The notes: a model not told the origin generated them from the sequence alone. 64,000 nt of DNA from Microbacterium lushaniae (GCF_008727775.1 NZ_CP044232.1:3534001-3598000), one strand, 5' to 3'. Positions 53,802 to 63,588 are shown, numbered from the stretch's first letter. Made by a program: numbers and translations.

Positions 53802-54911
53802 GTGGAGAGCCCCGTGACGACGCCTGCTCCGCGGCCCGAAGCGGTCGCGGACGACGCCCGTCACGCACGCCGCCGTCGGCGTCGCCGCCTCGCCTCCGAC
53901 CTCACCGCGCTCGCGCTGGTGGGTGCGCTGCTGATGGCCGCCTTCGCGGCCGGGGGCGTGGCCCTGTACCGCGAGCTGTACAGCCCCACCGCCTTCGTCC
54001 TGCGCTACCTCGATCTGCTCGCCGACGGACGCGCCACCGACGCCCGGTCCGTTCCCGGCGTCGCGCTGGATGCGGAGCAGCTGGCGGCCGCGGGGCTCCC
54101 GGCCACCGCATCCGACGCGCTGCTGCGCCGTGACACCCTCGCGACGCTGACCGACGTGGAAGCCCTCGGCGAGCGCGTCGACGGCGACCTGACCCGCGTG
54201 ACCGTCAGCTACCGGGCCGCCGGCGTGGAGGGGAAGACCACCTTCGCCGTCGTGCAGGACGGCTGGACGGGCGTCGTGCCCTCCTGGCGCTTCGCGACGA
54301 GCCCGCTGGCCGTCCTGGACCTCACAGTGCGCGGTTCGATGCGCTTCGACGTCAACGGCTTCGAGATCGACAAGCGGCAGGTGTCGGCCGACGGCGTGGA
54401 CGCCGATCCGCTGGCGGCACTGCCGCTTCTGGTGTTCTCGCCGGGGATGTACTCCGTCGCCGTCGACACCGCGATCTCGGCGACTCCGGGCGTCGCGGTG
54501 CTCGCCGACGCGCCGCACGCGACGGTGCCGGTGGACATCCAGGCTCAGGCGACGGAGGAGTTCGTCGGGGTCGTGCAGCAGCGGATGAACGAGTTCCTCG
54601 GCGCGTGCGCCGCGCAGCAGGTGCTGCAGCCCACCGGCTGCCCCTTCGGGTTCCAGGTGCGCAACCGCATCGTGGACGCGCCCGCGTGGTCGATCGTGCA
54701 GCAGCCGGAGGTGCGCGTGGAGCCCGACGGCGCCGCGTGGCGGATCATCCCGGCCGAGGCGGTGGCGCACATCGACGTCGACGTCCGCTCACTGTTCGAC
54801 GGCTCGGTGCGCACCGTGCAGGAGGACGTGCGCTTCGTGGTCTCCGGTGGCATCACGGTGCTGCCCGACGGCACCGCGTCCATCCAGGTGCAGGGCCAGA
54901 ACGCCGAGTAG
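53802..54911 (+). CDS. Single-span membrane protein, unknown function
   Basis: About 369 residues. A basic Arg-rich segment (HARRRRRRRLASD) precedes one transmembrane helix (LTALALVGALLMAAFAAGG); the rest is outside and beta-rich, with cysteines in GACAAQQVLQPTGCPFGF. A TAGACT box at 53790-53795 predicts a leaderless message from the GTG at 53802; a GTG at 53796 is in frame. Such proteins are common in this family of bacteria and have no known function. Confidence 0.72.
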   Translation: MESPVTTPAPRPEAVADDARHARRRRRRRLASDLTALALVGALLMAAFAAGGVALYRELYSPTAFVLRYLDLLADGRATDARSVPGVALDAEQLAAAGLPATASDALLRRDTLATLTDVEALGERVDGDLTRVTVSYRAAGVEGKTTFAVVQDGWTGVVPSWRFATSPLAVLDLTVRGSMRFDVNGFEIDKRQVSADGVDADPLAALPLLVFSPGMYSVAVDTAISATPGVAVLADAPHATVPVDIQAQATEEFVGVVQQRMNEFLGACAAQQVLQPTGCPFGFQVRNRIVDAPAWSIVQQPEVRVEPDGAAWRIIPAEAVAHIDVDVRSLFDGSVRTVQEDVRFVVSGGITVLPDGTASIQVQGQNAE

Positions 54912-54949
54912 CCCCGCCGGCCCGGGGGTGGATGCGGCGGGCGCGCGGG

Positions 54950-56986
54950 TCAGCGGGAGGCGCGCGCGTCGCGCTCGGCGAGGGCGGCCAGTTGCGCGTT
55001 GTACTCCTCGAGCTCGGCATCGCCCGTGCGGTCGGCGTGCCGGTCGCGGCGGCGCTGCATCCGGTCGTCCGAGCGGCTCCACTGGATCGCCACCGTGATG
55101 GCGAGGATGAGCGTCGGGAGCTCGCCGATCGACCACGCCACACCGCCGCCGATGTACTGGTCGTCGAGCGGGTCGGGTCCCCACGTGCGTCCCATCGCAC
55201 CGAACCATTCCGCGACCATGAGCCCGGTCTGCATCATGAGGGCGACGCCGAAGAAGGCGTGCATCGCCATGACGGCGATGAGCACCACCAGCCGCAGCGG
55301 GTAGGGCAGGCGGTACGGCACCGGGTCGATGCCGATGAGGGAGAGCACGAAGAGGTACCCGGTGATGAGGAAGTGCGCGACCATCCACTCGTGCCCGAGG
55401 TGGTCGTACAGCGACCAGCGGAAGAGGTCGGTGTAGTAGAACAGCCACAGCGAGCCGATGAACAGACCGGCGGCGATGTAGGGGTTCGTGAGGATGCGGG
55501 CGGCTGGGCTGTGCACGGCCCACAGGATCCACTCGCGCCCGCCGCGGCTGCCGTCATCGCGTTTGCGGATGGCGCGGGCGGCGAGCGTGACCGGTGCCCC
55601 CGGCACCAGCAGCAGCGGGATCGCCATGGTCAGCAGCATGTGCCCGACCATGTGGAGGCTGAACAGATAGTCCTGGTACGCGTTGATGGGGCCGCACGTG
55701 ACCCACAGCAGCAGCAGCATGCCCGCCACCCACAGGATCGTGCGGTACACCGGCCAGGAATCGCCGCGGCGCCGCAGACGCCACACGCCGGCGAGGTAGA
55801 AGAACAGCCCGAAAGCCACCGCGAACAGCCACAGCAGATCGATGTCCCACGTCGTGAACCACCGCGCCACCGTCAGCTCGGGGGGAAGCGGCGCGCCGGT
55901 GAGGATCTCGGCGGGCGTGCCGAGCGTCGGCGCCGCCGCCGATCCGGGCGGAGGCGTGCGGGCCAGGGCGGCCGCGGCGCCGCTGGCGATGCCCATGAAG
56001 GCCAGTTCCAGGAGCACGAGGCCCCAGAAGCGGCGGGATGATCCGTCCTCGTGGGTGCGCCCGATGAGCCGTTTGCGGTACCACGCCCCCAGCACCCCCA
56101 TCGCCAGCAGTGCCGTGACCTTGACCAGGACCAGCACGCCGTAGGGCGAGAACAGCGCGTCCCATCCGCCCAGTCCGATCGAGGCGCGCACGGTGCCCGA
56201 GACGGCGACGACCACGAACGCCACCAGCGCCAGGCTCGAGTAGCGCAGCAGCACCTTCGCCAGCATCTCGCGCTCCAGGAGCGGGCGGATGAGCACGAGC
56301 AGAACCAGACCGCCCAGCCACACGGCGGCGCCGATGATGTGCAGCACGAGCGCCAGCACGGCCGAATCGTGGTTCGCCTCCTCCCCGGAGTGCCCCTGCG
56401 TCCCCATCGGGACGAGGGCGACGACGGCGAGGATCGCGACGAAGAAGGTCGGCGTCCACGAGCGCACGGCGAAGGTGAGCACCGTGAGCACGGCGCCGGC
56501 GACGGTCGTGAGCAGCCACGTGCGGCCGACTTCGACCTCCACGAGGAACCGGCCGAGCTGCTGCCCGAAGAGCGCGTCGGCACTGGGAGACGCGTTCATC
56601 GTGTTGACGAACGTGAGGAACCCCGTCGCGGCCGACGAGATGGTGAAGACGGCCGCGCCGGCGGATGCGGTGTCCAGCGCGACGTCGAAGGCCCGCTCCC
56701 GCGCGGGCAGGGCGTACAGGGCCAGCACGAGCGAGCCGACCATGCCCGCGGCGGAGAGGTTGACCCCGAGGGTCGCCACCGGCAGCCCCCACCGTACGAG
56801 CGGCCCGGGGTCGCCCAGCAGGAGCGGCGCGGCGCCGCCGCCGTAGGCCAGGCCCCACACGAGGGCGGCGAGGGCGGCCACGACCAGGATGACCGGACCC
56901 ACCAGGCGCAGCGACCGGTTCGCGGTCGCGGGGCGCGAGTCTGCGCGCGGCGGCGCAGCGCCGTGCGGAGTGGGTGCGAGAGTCAC
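54950..56986 (-). CDS. CopD-CtaG fusion membrane protein
   Basis: 678 residues with about 16 hydrophobic helices. The first half is CopD-like (LHIIGAAVWLGGLVLLVLIR). The second half is of the CtaG/caa3 assembly type (FSLHMVGHMLLTMAIPLLLV, LGHEWMVAHFLITGYLFV) with conserved His residues that could bind copper. The fused form is usual in actinobacteria and is linked to copper delivery to cytochrome oxidase or copper uptake. GTG start. No partner genes adjoin it. Confidence 0.9.
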   Translation of the reverse strand: MTLAPTPHGAAPPRADSRPATANRSLRLVGPVILVVAALAALVWGLAYGGGAAPLLLGDPGPLVRWGLPVATLGVNLSAAGMVGSLVLALYALPARERAFDVALDTASAGAAVFTISSAATGFLTFVNTMNASPSADALFGQQLGRFLVEVEVGRTWLLTTVAGAVLTVLTFAVRSWTPTFFVAILAVVALVPMGTQGHSGEEANHDSAVLALVLHIIGAAVWLGGLVLLVLIRPLLEREMLAKVLLRYSSLALVAFVVVAVSGTVRASIGLGGWDALFSPYGVLVLVKVTALLAMGVLGAWYRKRLIGRTHEDGSSRRFWGLVLLELAFMGIASGAAAALARTPPPGSAAAPTLGTPAEILTGAPLPPELTVARWFTTWDIDLLWLFAVAFGLFFYLAGVWRLRRRGDSWPVYRTILWVAGMLLLLWVTCGPINAYQDYLFSLHMVGHMLLTMAIPLLLVPGAPVTLAARAIRKRDDGSRGGREWILWAVHSPAARILTNPYIAAGLFIGSLWLFYYTDLFRWSLYDHLGHEWMVAHFLITGYLFVLSLIGIDPVPYRLPYPLRLVVLIAVMAMHAFFGVALMMQTGLMVAEWFGAMGRTWGPDPLDDQYIGGGVAWSIGELPTLILAITVAIQWSRSDDRMQRRRDRHADRTGDAELEEYNAQLAALAERDARASR

Positions 56987-57020
56987 CTCTCCAGCCTACG
57001 TGGGCCTCCCTGAGGGAAGA

Positions 57021-57052
57021 CGAAGGGGGGATGCCTCAGCATCCCCCCTTCG
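57021..57052 (-). terminator. Terminator of the HU gene
   Basis: CGAAGGGGGGATGC and its exact complement (14-bp arms, four-base loop) lie just after the HU stop codon on the minus strand; TCTTCC follows. Confidence 0.82.
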
Positions 57053-57065
57053 ACGTGGCACCGTC

Positions 57066-57353
57066 TTACTTGACGGCAGCCTTGAGCTTGGAGCCCGCGG
57101 TGACCTTCACGCGCTTGCCGGCGGGGATGGCGATCTCCTCACCCGTCTGCGGGTTGCGGCCGGTGCGCGCCGAGGTCTCGACCTGCTCGAACGCGATCCA
57201 GCCGGGGATCGAGACCTTGCTGCCCTTGGCCACTGCCTCGGACACGGTGGAGAAGAGGGAGTCGAGCACGCCCGACACGGCGGACTGGCTCTGACCCGTC
57301 GCGCTGGCGATGCTCGCGACGAGTTCGGTCTTGGTGATGGACTTGTCAGCCAT
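57066..57353 (-). CDS. hup: HU-family DNA-binding protein
   Basis: 95 residues. It begins ADKSITKTELVASIASATGQ and contains GRNPQTGEEIAIPAGKRVKV, the HU beta-arm signature. It bends DNA and organises the nucleoid. The short form lacks the Lys/Ala-rich tail of mycobacterial HupB. GGAGG stands eight bases before the ATG. Confidence 0.96.
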   Translation of the reverse strand: MADKSITKTELVASIASATGQSQSAVSGVLDSLFSTVSEAVAKGSKVSIPGWIAFEQVETSARTGRNPQTGEEIAIPAGKRVKVTAGSKLKAAVK

Positions 57354-57454
57354 TCGGTGGTCCTCCCGGGCGGCCGAGCGGCCGCCTTCGTTACATCGGA
57401 CGGGGACGGATGCCCCCGGTGGTCGGATCGACCGCCTCGAATGTACCAACAGAC

Positions 57455-57470
57455 CCGCGGAATTCCGCGG
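57455..57470. repeat. 16-bp perfect palindrome upstream of HU
   Basis: CCGCGGAATTCCGCGG is self-complementary, about 100 bp before the HU start, in the gap after the esterase gene. It may be an operator or part of a REP-like element; it shares GGAATTC with the repeat at 58526. Confidence 0.6.
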
Positions 57471-57566
57471 ATCTCGGGCCCTTTCGCCCGGAACTGCAGG
57501 CGTGTCGCGTGTCGAGTGGGGCGGATGTGGCCCCTGCGGCGTCCCCGCGCGGCGCCTGCGCCGCCG

Positions 57567-58715
57567 TCACAGCGAGCGCAAAGCGGTCACGACGTCGTCC
57601 TCCCACCGCCTCGCCGACGCCAGCGCACCGACGAAAACGGGGGTGTCGTGGGTGACGCCGAGGTACCGCACCGCGCTGGCGGAGACCCCGGCGCGGCGAA
57701 GCGCCGCAGCGTAGGCGGCGCCCTGGCGACGGAGGGGATCGTACTCCGCGGTGAAGATCACAGCCGGCGGAAGGTGGGCGAGCGAGGGGGCGCGCAGCGG
57801 GGAGACGTAGGACTGCCGCGCGCGAGCGGGGTTGTGCAGGTAGGTGCGGGCGACCGAGCGCAGTTCGCGCAGCGCCAGGAGCGCAGGGATGCCGAGGGCC
57901 CAGGTCGCACGCAGGTCGATCCACCGCCACGTGAGGTCGGTGACGGGCACCTCCAGGATCTGCAGCCGGATCGGCAGCTGCGCCCGATCGCGGTTCATGA
58001 GGGTCAGCACCGCGGCGATGTTCCCCCCGGCGGAGGTTCCCGACACCCCGATGCGGTGCGGGTCGACGCCCAGGTCGACGGCGTGCGCGTGCACCCACTC
58101 CCACGCGGCGTACGCCTGCTCGATCTGCGTCGGATGCCGGTGCTCGGGCGCCAGCGCGTAGTCGACGGCGATCATCGTGACGCCGGATGCGGCGGCGCGG
58201 CGGCGGCACGCCGCGTCGACGGTCGGATAGTCGATCCCGCCGATGCGGAACGCCCCGCCGCCGAAGACCAGGCACGCCGGCGAAGGCCCCGACCGCTCGT
58301 CCGGCAGGTACACGCGGATGCGGACGGAGGGGAAGCCGTCGACGGGCACCTCGTGCTCGACCGTCCGCAGCGCGGGGCCGGGGAGGCCGACGGCACGCTG
58401 CTCCTGACGATCCCACGCGAGCGCCGCGCGACGGTGGTGCTGGCGCGGCGTCAGCGGGGCGGCCGGGGCATCCCGCTTCGGAGCGGGCGGCGCGTCCGTG
58501 GCGGCGGCGGCGGCATCGGTCGTCCGGAATTCAGGAGACACGCCGACGCGGGGGGCTGCCGCGGCCTCGGCGGGCGCGGATCTCCTGAGTTCTGAACGAC
58601 TCGAGCCGACGGATGCGGCGCCGGGGAGGCGGGCGCGCAGCTTCGTCCACGCCTGGCCCACGAGGTACCGGCGATGCACGCGGAGACGTTCGGCGAAGAA
58701 CGGGTCGAGCGGCAT
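57567..58715 (-). CDS. Alpha/beta hydrolase of the HSL esterase family
   Basis: 382 residues. Oxyanion region FGGGAFRIGG (the usual HGGGF has lost its His), nucleophile GTSAGG (Ser), acid EYDPL (Asp) and base VTHDTP (His) complete the triad. It is a carboxylesterase of unknown substrate. Residues about 38-86 form a Ser/Ala/Pro-rich segment without counterpart in family members, encoded over an imperfect inverted repeat (58522-58597). Confidence 0.85.
   Translation of the reverse strand: MPLDPFFAERLRVHRRYLVGQAWTKLRARLPGAASVGSSRSELRRSAPAEAAAAPRVGVSPEFRTTDAAAAATDAPPAPKRDAPAAPLTPRQHHRRAALAWDRQEQRAVGLPGPALRTVEHEVPVDGFPSVRIRVYLPDERSGPSPACLVFGGGAFRIGGIDYPTVDAACRRRAAASGVTMIAVDYALAPEHRHPTQIEQAYAAWEWVHAHAVDLGVDPHRIGVSGTSAGGNIAAVLTLMNRDRAQLPIRLQILEVPVTDLTWRWIDLRATWALGIPALLALRELRSVARTYLHNPARARQSYVSPLRAPSLAHLPPAVIFTAEYDPLRRQGAAYAAALRRAGVSASAVRYLGVTHDTPVFVGALASARRWEDDVVTALRSL
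58522..58597. repeat. REP-like inverted repeat inside the esterase gene
   Basis: GTCCGGAATTCAGGAGAC (58522 on) pairs imperfectly with GATCTCCTGAGTTCTGAAC (58579-58597). The core TCAGGAGA matches the arms of the repeat at 3335-3402. It lies in frame within the low-complexity part of the protein. Confidence 0.6.
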
Positions 58716-58750
58716 GGGACCTCCGTGCGGGAGCGGTGGAGGAAAAGCAT

Positions 58751-58782
58751 AAGGGCGGGGATTCCGAAGAACCCCCGCCCTT
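58751..58782 (-). terminator. Terminator of the rpmB-rpmG-rpsN unit
   Basis: AAGGGCGGGG and CCCCGCCCTT pair perfectly around 12 bases, 32 bp after the rpsN stop on the minus strand, followed by a TTTT run (58743-58746). Confidence 0.82.
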
Positions 58783-58814
58783 GACGCGTCAGCTGTGCTG
58801 AGACCGTCGAAGCG

Positions 58815-59120
58815 TCACCAGGACGACTTGGTCACACCGGGCAGCTCGCCGCGGTGGGCCATGTCGCGGAAACGCACACGCGAGATGCCGAACTTCGACA
58901 GGTTGCCGCGGGGGCGACCGTCGATGGCGTCGCGGCTGCGCACGCGCACCGGCGACGCGTTGCGCGGCAGCTTCTGCAGGCCGAGGCGGGCGGCCTCGCG
59001 CTGCTCGTCGGTGGAGGTGGGGTCGACGAGCTGCTTCTTCAGCTCGGCGCGCTTCGCGGCATAACGCGCGACGACTACCTTGCGCTGCTCGTTGCGCGCG
59101 ATCTTGCTCTTCTTGGCCAT
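58815..59120 (-). CDS. rpsN: Ribosomal protein S14, zinc-free form
   Basis: 101 residues ([27 protein letters not shown] region reads [15 protein letters not shown]). The long form without the two CxxC pairs of the 61-residue zinc S14. It is part of the small ribosomal subunit. Third gene after rpmB and rpmG. Confidence 0.96.
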   Translation of the reverse strand: MAKKSKIARNEQRKVVVARYAAKRAELKKQLVDPTSTDEQREAARLGLQKLPRNASPVRVRSRDAIDGRPRGNLSKFGISRVRFRDMAHRGELPGVTKSSW

Positions 59121-59124
59121 GAGA

Positions 59125-59295
59125 TCAGCGCTCCTCTCGGAATTCGACGTGCTTGCGGATCACCGGGTCGTACTTCTTCAGCACGATGCGGTCGGGGTTG
59201 TTGCGGCGGTTCTTGCGCGTCACGTAGGTGTACCCCGTGCCGGCGGTCGAACGCAGCTTGATGATCGGACGGACGTCCTGAGCCTTCTTGGCCAT
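59125..59295 (-). CDS. rpmG: Ribosomal protein L33, zinc-free form
   Basis: 56 residues: [40 protein letters not shown]. It lacks the CxxC pairs of zinc-type L33. The ATG overlaps the rpmB stop by one base (TGATG), and it ends four bases before the rpsN start. Confidence 0.95.
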   Translation of the reverse strand: MAKKAQDVRPIIKLRSTAGTGYTYVTRKNRRNNPDRIVLKKYDPVIRKHVEFREER

Positions 59296-59531
59296 CAGAG
59301 CTTCACACCCTTCGCGATCATGTCCTTGACGACGGATTCGATGCCACGGGCGTCGATCACCTTCATGCCCTTAGCGGACACGTTGATGGTGATCTTCCGA
59401 CCCAGCGAGGGCACGAAATAGGTCTTCTTCTGCACGTTCGGGTCGAAGCGGCGCTTCGTCCGGCGGTGCGAGTGCGAGATGTTGTGACCGAAGCCGGGAA
59501 CCGCTCCAGTCACCTGGCACACTGCTGCCAT
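59295..59531 (-). CDS. rpmB: Ribosomal protein L28
   Basis: 78 residues: [20 protein letters not shown] and [11 protein letters not shown]. Only one cysteine remains where the zinc form has CxxC, so it is of the zinc-free type. First gene of rpmB-rpmG-rpsN; GAAGGAG precedes the ATG. I see no Zur-box-like palindrome in the 147 bp upstream. Confidence 0.95.
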   Translation of the reverse strand: MAAVCQVTGAVPGFGHNISHSHRRTKRRFDPNVQKKTYFVPSLGRKITINVSAKGMKVIDARGIESVVKDMIAKGVKL

Positions 59532-59678
59532 GGTGATGTCTCCTTCTGTACCGTGAAGCCGGACGGCCTCACCCAAGATCCCTTGTCTGCACCCTTCGAC
59601 ACGCTCAGGCACCGGGGATCCGGGCTGCGGCACGAGGAGGGGTACGAACTGCGTGCTGGAGTGCGCGCAGACAAACAG

Positions 59679-60383
59679 TCAGTCTAGCACGGGCGGGATC
59701 CCGCCCTCGCCGGCGGCCGCCTGGGCGCCGCGCCCCCAGCGGAAGGGCGACACGGTCGGGTCTCCCGGGATCCAGAAGCGCCACGGGAACACCGCCGTGC
59801 CGGCGACGCCCGCGACCCCGACACGGGGTCCGGTGGCGATCTCCGGCACCGGTTCCACGCGCAGCTCGAGGCGCGCGGTCGCGCCGGCCTGCGGAGCACC
59901 GGTGACGGCGTCGATGCCGTCGTGCTGCGGATGGCGCAGGCCCACGGCGTCGCCGAGGCGCCCGGGCCCGCGCGCCAGGTCGCGCGGCGAGCGCACCACG
60001 CCCCGGCGCTCGAGGCGCCGCCGGGTCGCGGCATCCTCGCCGGCCACGATCTCGCCCCCGCGCAGCAGGATTCCGCCGGCGACCCCTGCCGGGCCGCTGA
60101 CCACGTTGACGCACGAGTGGATGCCGTGGCTGAGGTAGACGTAGAGATGGCCCGGCTCGCCCCACATCGTGGCGTTGCGCGCGGTGGGCCCCATGCGCGC
60201 GTGCGACCCGGGGTCGGCCACGTCGCCGGTGCCGCGGCCGTGGTAGGCCTCGACCTCGCTCACGCGCACCACGACCTCCTCGCCGTCCACCTCGGTGCGC
60301 AGCAGCGCGCCCAGCAGCCGCGGCGCCACCTCGACCGGCAGCCCGCGGAGGTCGGCGCGCGTGGCGGGACGGTGCCCGGTCAT
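59679..60383 (-). CDS. mpg: DNA-3-methyladenine glycosylase
   Basis: 234 residues of the AAG/MPG family: VVRVSEVEAYHG (catalytic Glu), DPGSHARMGPTARNATMWG, then GHLYVYLSHGIHSCVNVVSG. It removes alkylated purines from DNA as the first step of base-excision repair. Its start overlaps the stop of the upstream gene (ATGA). Confidence 0.95.
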   Translation of the reverse strand: MTGHRPATRADLRGLPVEVAPRLLGALLRTEVDGEEVVVRVSEVEAYHGRGTGDVADPGSHARMGPTARNATMWGEPGHLYVYLSHGIHSCVNVVSGPAGVAGGILLRGGEIVAGEDAATRRRLERRGVVRSPRDLARGPGRLGDAVGLRHPQHDGIDAVTGAPQAGATARLELRVEPVPEIATGPRVGVAGVAGTAVFPWRFWIPGDPTVSPFRWGRGAQAAAGEGGIPPVLD

Positions 60384-61792
60384 GACGGCGGCACCTGGCA
60401 CCACGACAGAGCGAACCCGCCGAAGGCGGCGACCTCCGCCCCGGAGGCGATCTCGATCACGCGCGTCTCGAGCCGCTGCGGCAGCGGGAGCCGGTACCGG
60501 TCGTAGGGGTTGGCTGCGGCGTCGGGTGAGATCAGCAGGGCGGCATACCGGCCGTTGGGCGACACGCACGTCTGCACGAGCGCATCGGCGGGGTCGAGGG
60601 CGAGAAGGGTCTGCACCGCCCCGTCGGCGGCGACGTGCACGACCGAACTGGACAGCAGCGTCCCCGCGCCGCCGATCCGGGCGTAGCTGCGGATCGTGCC
60701 GGCATCGGCGCCGGGCACGGGGACCACCGAGCCGGGCGCACCGAGGTCGTCCGCCGGCTCGGGCAGCGCCTCCTCCGTGCCGTCGGTGAGATCGAGCACG
60801 ACCATGCCCTCGTTGCGTTCGACGACGGCCTGGCCCGACCCGCGGGCGATGCCCTCCACGCCGAGCGCTGTGCCCAGAGGCGCCGCGTCCGCCCCGTCTG
60901 CGCTCGCCAGCACCAGAGCCCCGTCGAAGGTGAGGGCGAGGATGCTGTCGGTGTCGGGCACGAAGCGCCACTCCGCCACGCTCGGGTCGCCGCCGGGGAG
61001 CGCGACGCGGGTCGGCGGCGTGTCGGACGCGCCGTCGGCCAGCGACGCGGTGAACAGCACGCTCTCCAGCCCCCCGTCCTCACCGAGGGCGGCGTCGGAG
61101 AAGGTGTAGCCGATCCGTTCGCCGCGGTCGGCCGACTGCAGGTTGGTCACGAAGCCTTCGCCGGGAAGGGGCAGCCTCCGCACGTCGCCGGTGGCGGCAT
61201 CCACCACCAGGAGGGCCGAATGCTCGTCCTCCAGGACGGAGACGAGGAGGTGCGACGCGGTGGCACGGTAATCCTCGATGTGCGGGTGCGAGAACACCTC
61301 CGCGCTGTCCTCCCCCGCCAGTCCGGTGCGGTAGATCGCGTCGCCGCCGGAGCCGCGCTGGAGGAGGAAGACCTCGGATGCCGGGGTGCGGAAGGTCTCC
61401 TCGATCGTCGCGGCAGGCCCCGCCCCGAGCCCTCGCACGTCGCGGATGCGCACGGTATACACGGTGTCGTCGCGCAACGGGAGGCCGAACCGCACGCCGA
61501 TGCTGCGGCCGGACGTATCCACCGTGAAGGGCGTGGCGGGTGAGACCTCCACCTGCGCCGGGTCGATCTCGTGCAGCGACTGCGTCGTGGTGACGATCAG
61601 GCGCGACCCCGACGCCGCCACCGCTGCCGCCGGATCCACGCGCACCTCGGTCACCCGCGGCCCCTGCGCCACCGTCACGGCCGCGCCCACTCCCCCCACC
61701 AGCACGAGGGCACCGAGCACGGCGGCGAAGACCGCGGCGAACCCGCGGCCGTGCCGCCGCCGCGCGCGCGTGCGCCGGGAGTCAGTACTCAT
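60380..61792 (-). CDS. Membrane-anchored beta-propeller-like protein
   Basis: 470 residues. One N-terminal helix (FAAVFAAVLGALVLVGGVGA) follows an Arg-rich tail. An Ig-like domain (VEVSPATPFTVDTSGRSIGV) comes next, and then repeated beta units (DAIYRTGLAGED, SALLVVDAATGDVRRLPLPG) like a TolB/WD-type propeller. Likely outside the cell. It overlaps the DUF1980 gene by 11 bases and mpg by four, so it is in their operon, but its role is unknown. Confidence 0.7.
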   Translation of the reverse strand: MSTDSRRTRARRRHGRGFAAVFAAVLGALVLVGGVGAAVTVAQGPRVTEVRVDPAAAVAASGSRLIVTTTQSLHEIDPAQVEVSPATPFTVDTSGRSIGVRFGLPLRDDTVYTVRIRDVRGLGAGPAATIEETFRTPASEVFLLQRGSGGDAIYRTGLAGEDSAEVFSHPHIEDYRATASHLLVSVLEDEHSALLVVDAATGDVRRLPLPGEGFVTNLQSADRGERIGYTFSDAALGEDGGLESVLFTASLADGASDTPPTRVALPGGDPSVAEWRFVPDTDSILALTFDGALVLASADGADAAPLGTALGVEGIARGSGQAVVERNEGMVVLDLTDGTEEALPEPADDLGAPGSVVPVPGADAGTIRSYARIGGAGTLLSSSVVHVAADGAVQTLLALDPADALVQTCVSPNGRYAALLISPDAAANPYDRYRLPLPQRLETRVIEIASGAEVAAFGGFALSWCQVPPS

Positions 61793-62567
61793 ACGGGTCC
61801 TGCGGTTCGTCGATGGGGGTGACCTGTTCGGCGTGGATGCGCAGCGAGCCGTCGGCATCGGCGCGCACCGTGCCGGAGATGCTCACCCACTCGCCCGTGC
61901 CCGGAGGTGGCGTGCTCGCGGTGACGGGGAGGCTGGCCGACTGCGCGTCGATGACGCAGTGCGTGATCACGAGGCGGCTGAGGGCGAAGTCTCCGTCGCC
62001 GCCGGGGGTGACGAATCCGGTGAGGGTGACCGGATCGCCGTCGAAGCGGTCGGGGTCGGTGGCCGAGGCGAAGACACCGGCCCACTCGCCCACCCCGAAC
62101 CGCGCGGTGTCGCCGGATGCGGCGAGGGTCACCACATCCGTTCCCGCGAACAGGGGTGCCGCGCCCACGTCGCGCGACATCGCCAGTTCGGCCGACAGGG
62201 ATGCCGGCGGGGCGACCAGCATCGTCACGACCACGCCCGATGCCAAGACGCCGCCGGTCGCCGTCATCACCGTCGCCACCCGGCGCGGGGTGTGGGCCGG
62301 TTCTGCCGGATGCTCCGCCGCATCCGCGGGGCGCGTGCCGTGGTCGTGCCCGTGATCCTCTTCGCCGCCCAGCGGCAGCGCGAAGCTCGCGACCGTGCCG
62401 ATCAGGACGATGACGGCCATCCCGACCGCGAACCAGGCCGACTCGGGGTTGATGTAGAGCGCGAGGCGATCGGTGGCAGCCAGTGCGATCGTCACGACGG
62501 CGAGGGATGCGGCCAGGCCCACCCCCAGCCAGCGGGTCGTGAGCGAGTGCAGCACGGTGTCAGACAA
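61782..62567 (-). CDS. TIGR03943/DUF1980 permease-associated protein
   Basis: 261 residues from a TTG (GGTGGTG upstream; a GTG at 62555 is possible). Three hydrophobic helices surround a His-rich loop (EEDHGHDHGT). The C-terminal domain is of the OB-like TIGR03943 type (VTLTGFVTPGGDGDFALSRL, ITHCVIDAQS). It always pairs with a DUF318-type permease, as here (8-base overlap). The His loop suggests metal handling. Confidence 0.85.
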   Translation of the reverse strand: MSDTVLHSLTTRWLGVGLAASLAVVTIALAATDRLALYINPESAWFAVGMAVIVLIGTVASFALPLGGEEDHGHDHGTRPADAAEHPAEPAHTPRRVATVMTATGGVLASGVVVTMLVAPPASLSAELAMSRDVGAAPLFAGTDVVTLAASGDTARFGVGEWAGVFASATDPDRFDGDPVTLTGFVTPGGDGDFALSRLVITHCVIDAQSASLPVTASTPPPGTGEWVSISGTVRADADGSLRIHAEQVTPIDEPQDPYEY

Positions 62568-63588
62568 GGAGGTTCACCACCGTTCCGAGGGCGAATGCGG
62601 CGGCCACGACGATCGCGGTGACACCCACCAGAACGCGGGTGGAGAACGTGGTGCGCAGCAGCGCCAGCATCTTCACGTCGGCGATGGGGCCGACCAGGAG
62701 GAAGGCGACGAGCGATCCCGGCGTGAACGCCGACGCGAACGACAGGGCGAAGAACGCGTCGACGTTCGAGCAGATCGACACCACCATCGCCAGGACGATC
62801 ATCGTCGCGATCGACAGGGCCGGATCGGATCCGATGGCCAGGAGCGTCTGCCGGGGGACGAGCACCTGCACGGCCCCGGCGATGCCGGAGCCGATCACCA
62901 GGGCGGGCATGACCGCGCGCAGCTCGACGACGAACTGGGCGAGGCTCCGCCGCGTCCGGGTCGCGCTCGCGCTCGTGCCGTCGAGGCTGAGGGCGCACGT
63001 CTGACGGAAGCGGTCGGTCACGAGCGCGTCGGGATCGGGATGGCGGCTGTACAGCCAGCCCAGCAGATTGGCCACGAGGAAGCCGCCGGCCAGGCGCGCG
63101 ACGAGGACGCCGTCGCTCCACCCGAACGCCGCGTGCGTGGTGAGGATCACGATCGGGTTCACGATGGGCGCGGCGACGAGGAACGTCAGCGTGTCGGACA
63201 CCGAGAACCCGCGCATCATGAGGCCGCGCGCGAACGGCACGTTGCCGCATTCGCACACCGGCATCAGCATCCCCAGCAGAGACAGCACGGCCCGCCGCGC
63301 CCACGCCCGCCGCGGCATCCACCGTTCGATCATTCCCGGCGGCACCCACACCTGCACGACGACCGACAGCAGCACGCCCAGCACGACGAAGGGGAGCGAT
63401 TCGATCAGGACGCTGATGGCGAGGGTCAGGCCGTCCTGCGCCCGCGTCGGGAGCGCATCGGCGAACAGGGCCGGCGCGAACGCGTCGATCGCGAACAGCG
63501 CCACCACGCCGGCGACGCCGACCACGAGCCACGGCGCCGCGCGACCGCGCGTGCGCTGTCGCGGTGGAGCCGGTCGGGTCTGGGTCAC
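62560..63588 (-). CDS. DUF318/ArsP-like permease
   Basis: 342 residues with about nine helices. PVCECGNVPFARGLMMRGFS with two cysteines, and SICSNVDAFFALSFASAF with GPIADVKML, are the family signatures. The family includes ArsP-like and putative metal or small-molecule permeases. Its GTG overlaps the Fur-family gene stop (GTGA), so the three genes form an operon likely under that regulator. Confidence 0.88.
   Translation of the reverse strand: MTQTRPAPPRQRTRGRAAPWLVVGVAGVVALFAIDAFAPALFADALPTRAQDGLTLAISVLIESLPFVVLGVLLSVVVQVWVPPGMIERWMPRRAWARRAVLSLLGMLMPVCECGNVPFARGLMMRGFSVSDTLTFLVAAPIVNPIVILTTHAAFGWSDGVLVARLAGGFLVANLLGWLYSRHPDPDALVTDRFRQTCALSLDGTSASATRTRRSLAQFVVELRAVMPALVIGSGIAGAVQVLVPRQTLLAIGSDPALSIATMIVLAMVVSICSNVDAFFALSFASAFTPGSLVAFLLVGPIADVKMLALLRTTFSTRVLVGVTAIVVAAAFALGTVVNLLV

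Noticed and set aside
59125..59531. Zur box before rpmB
   Set aside because: I looked for an AT-rich dyad of the TGAAAATCATTTTCA type in 59532-59690 and saw none.
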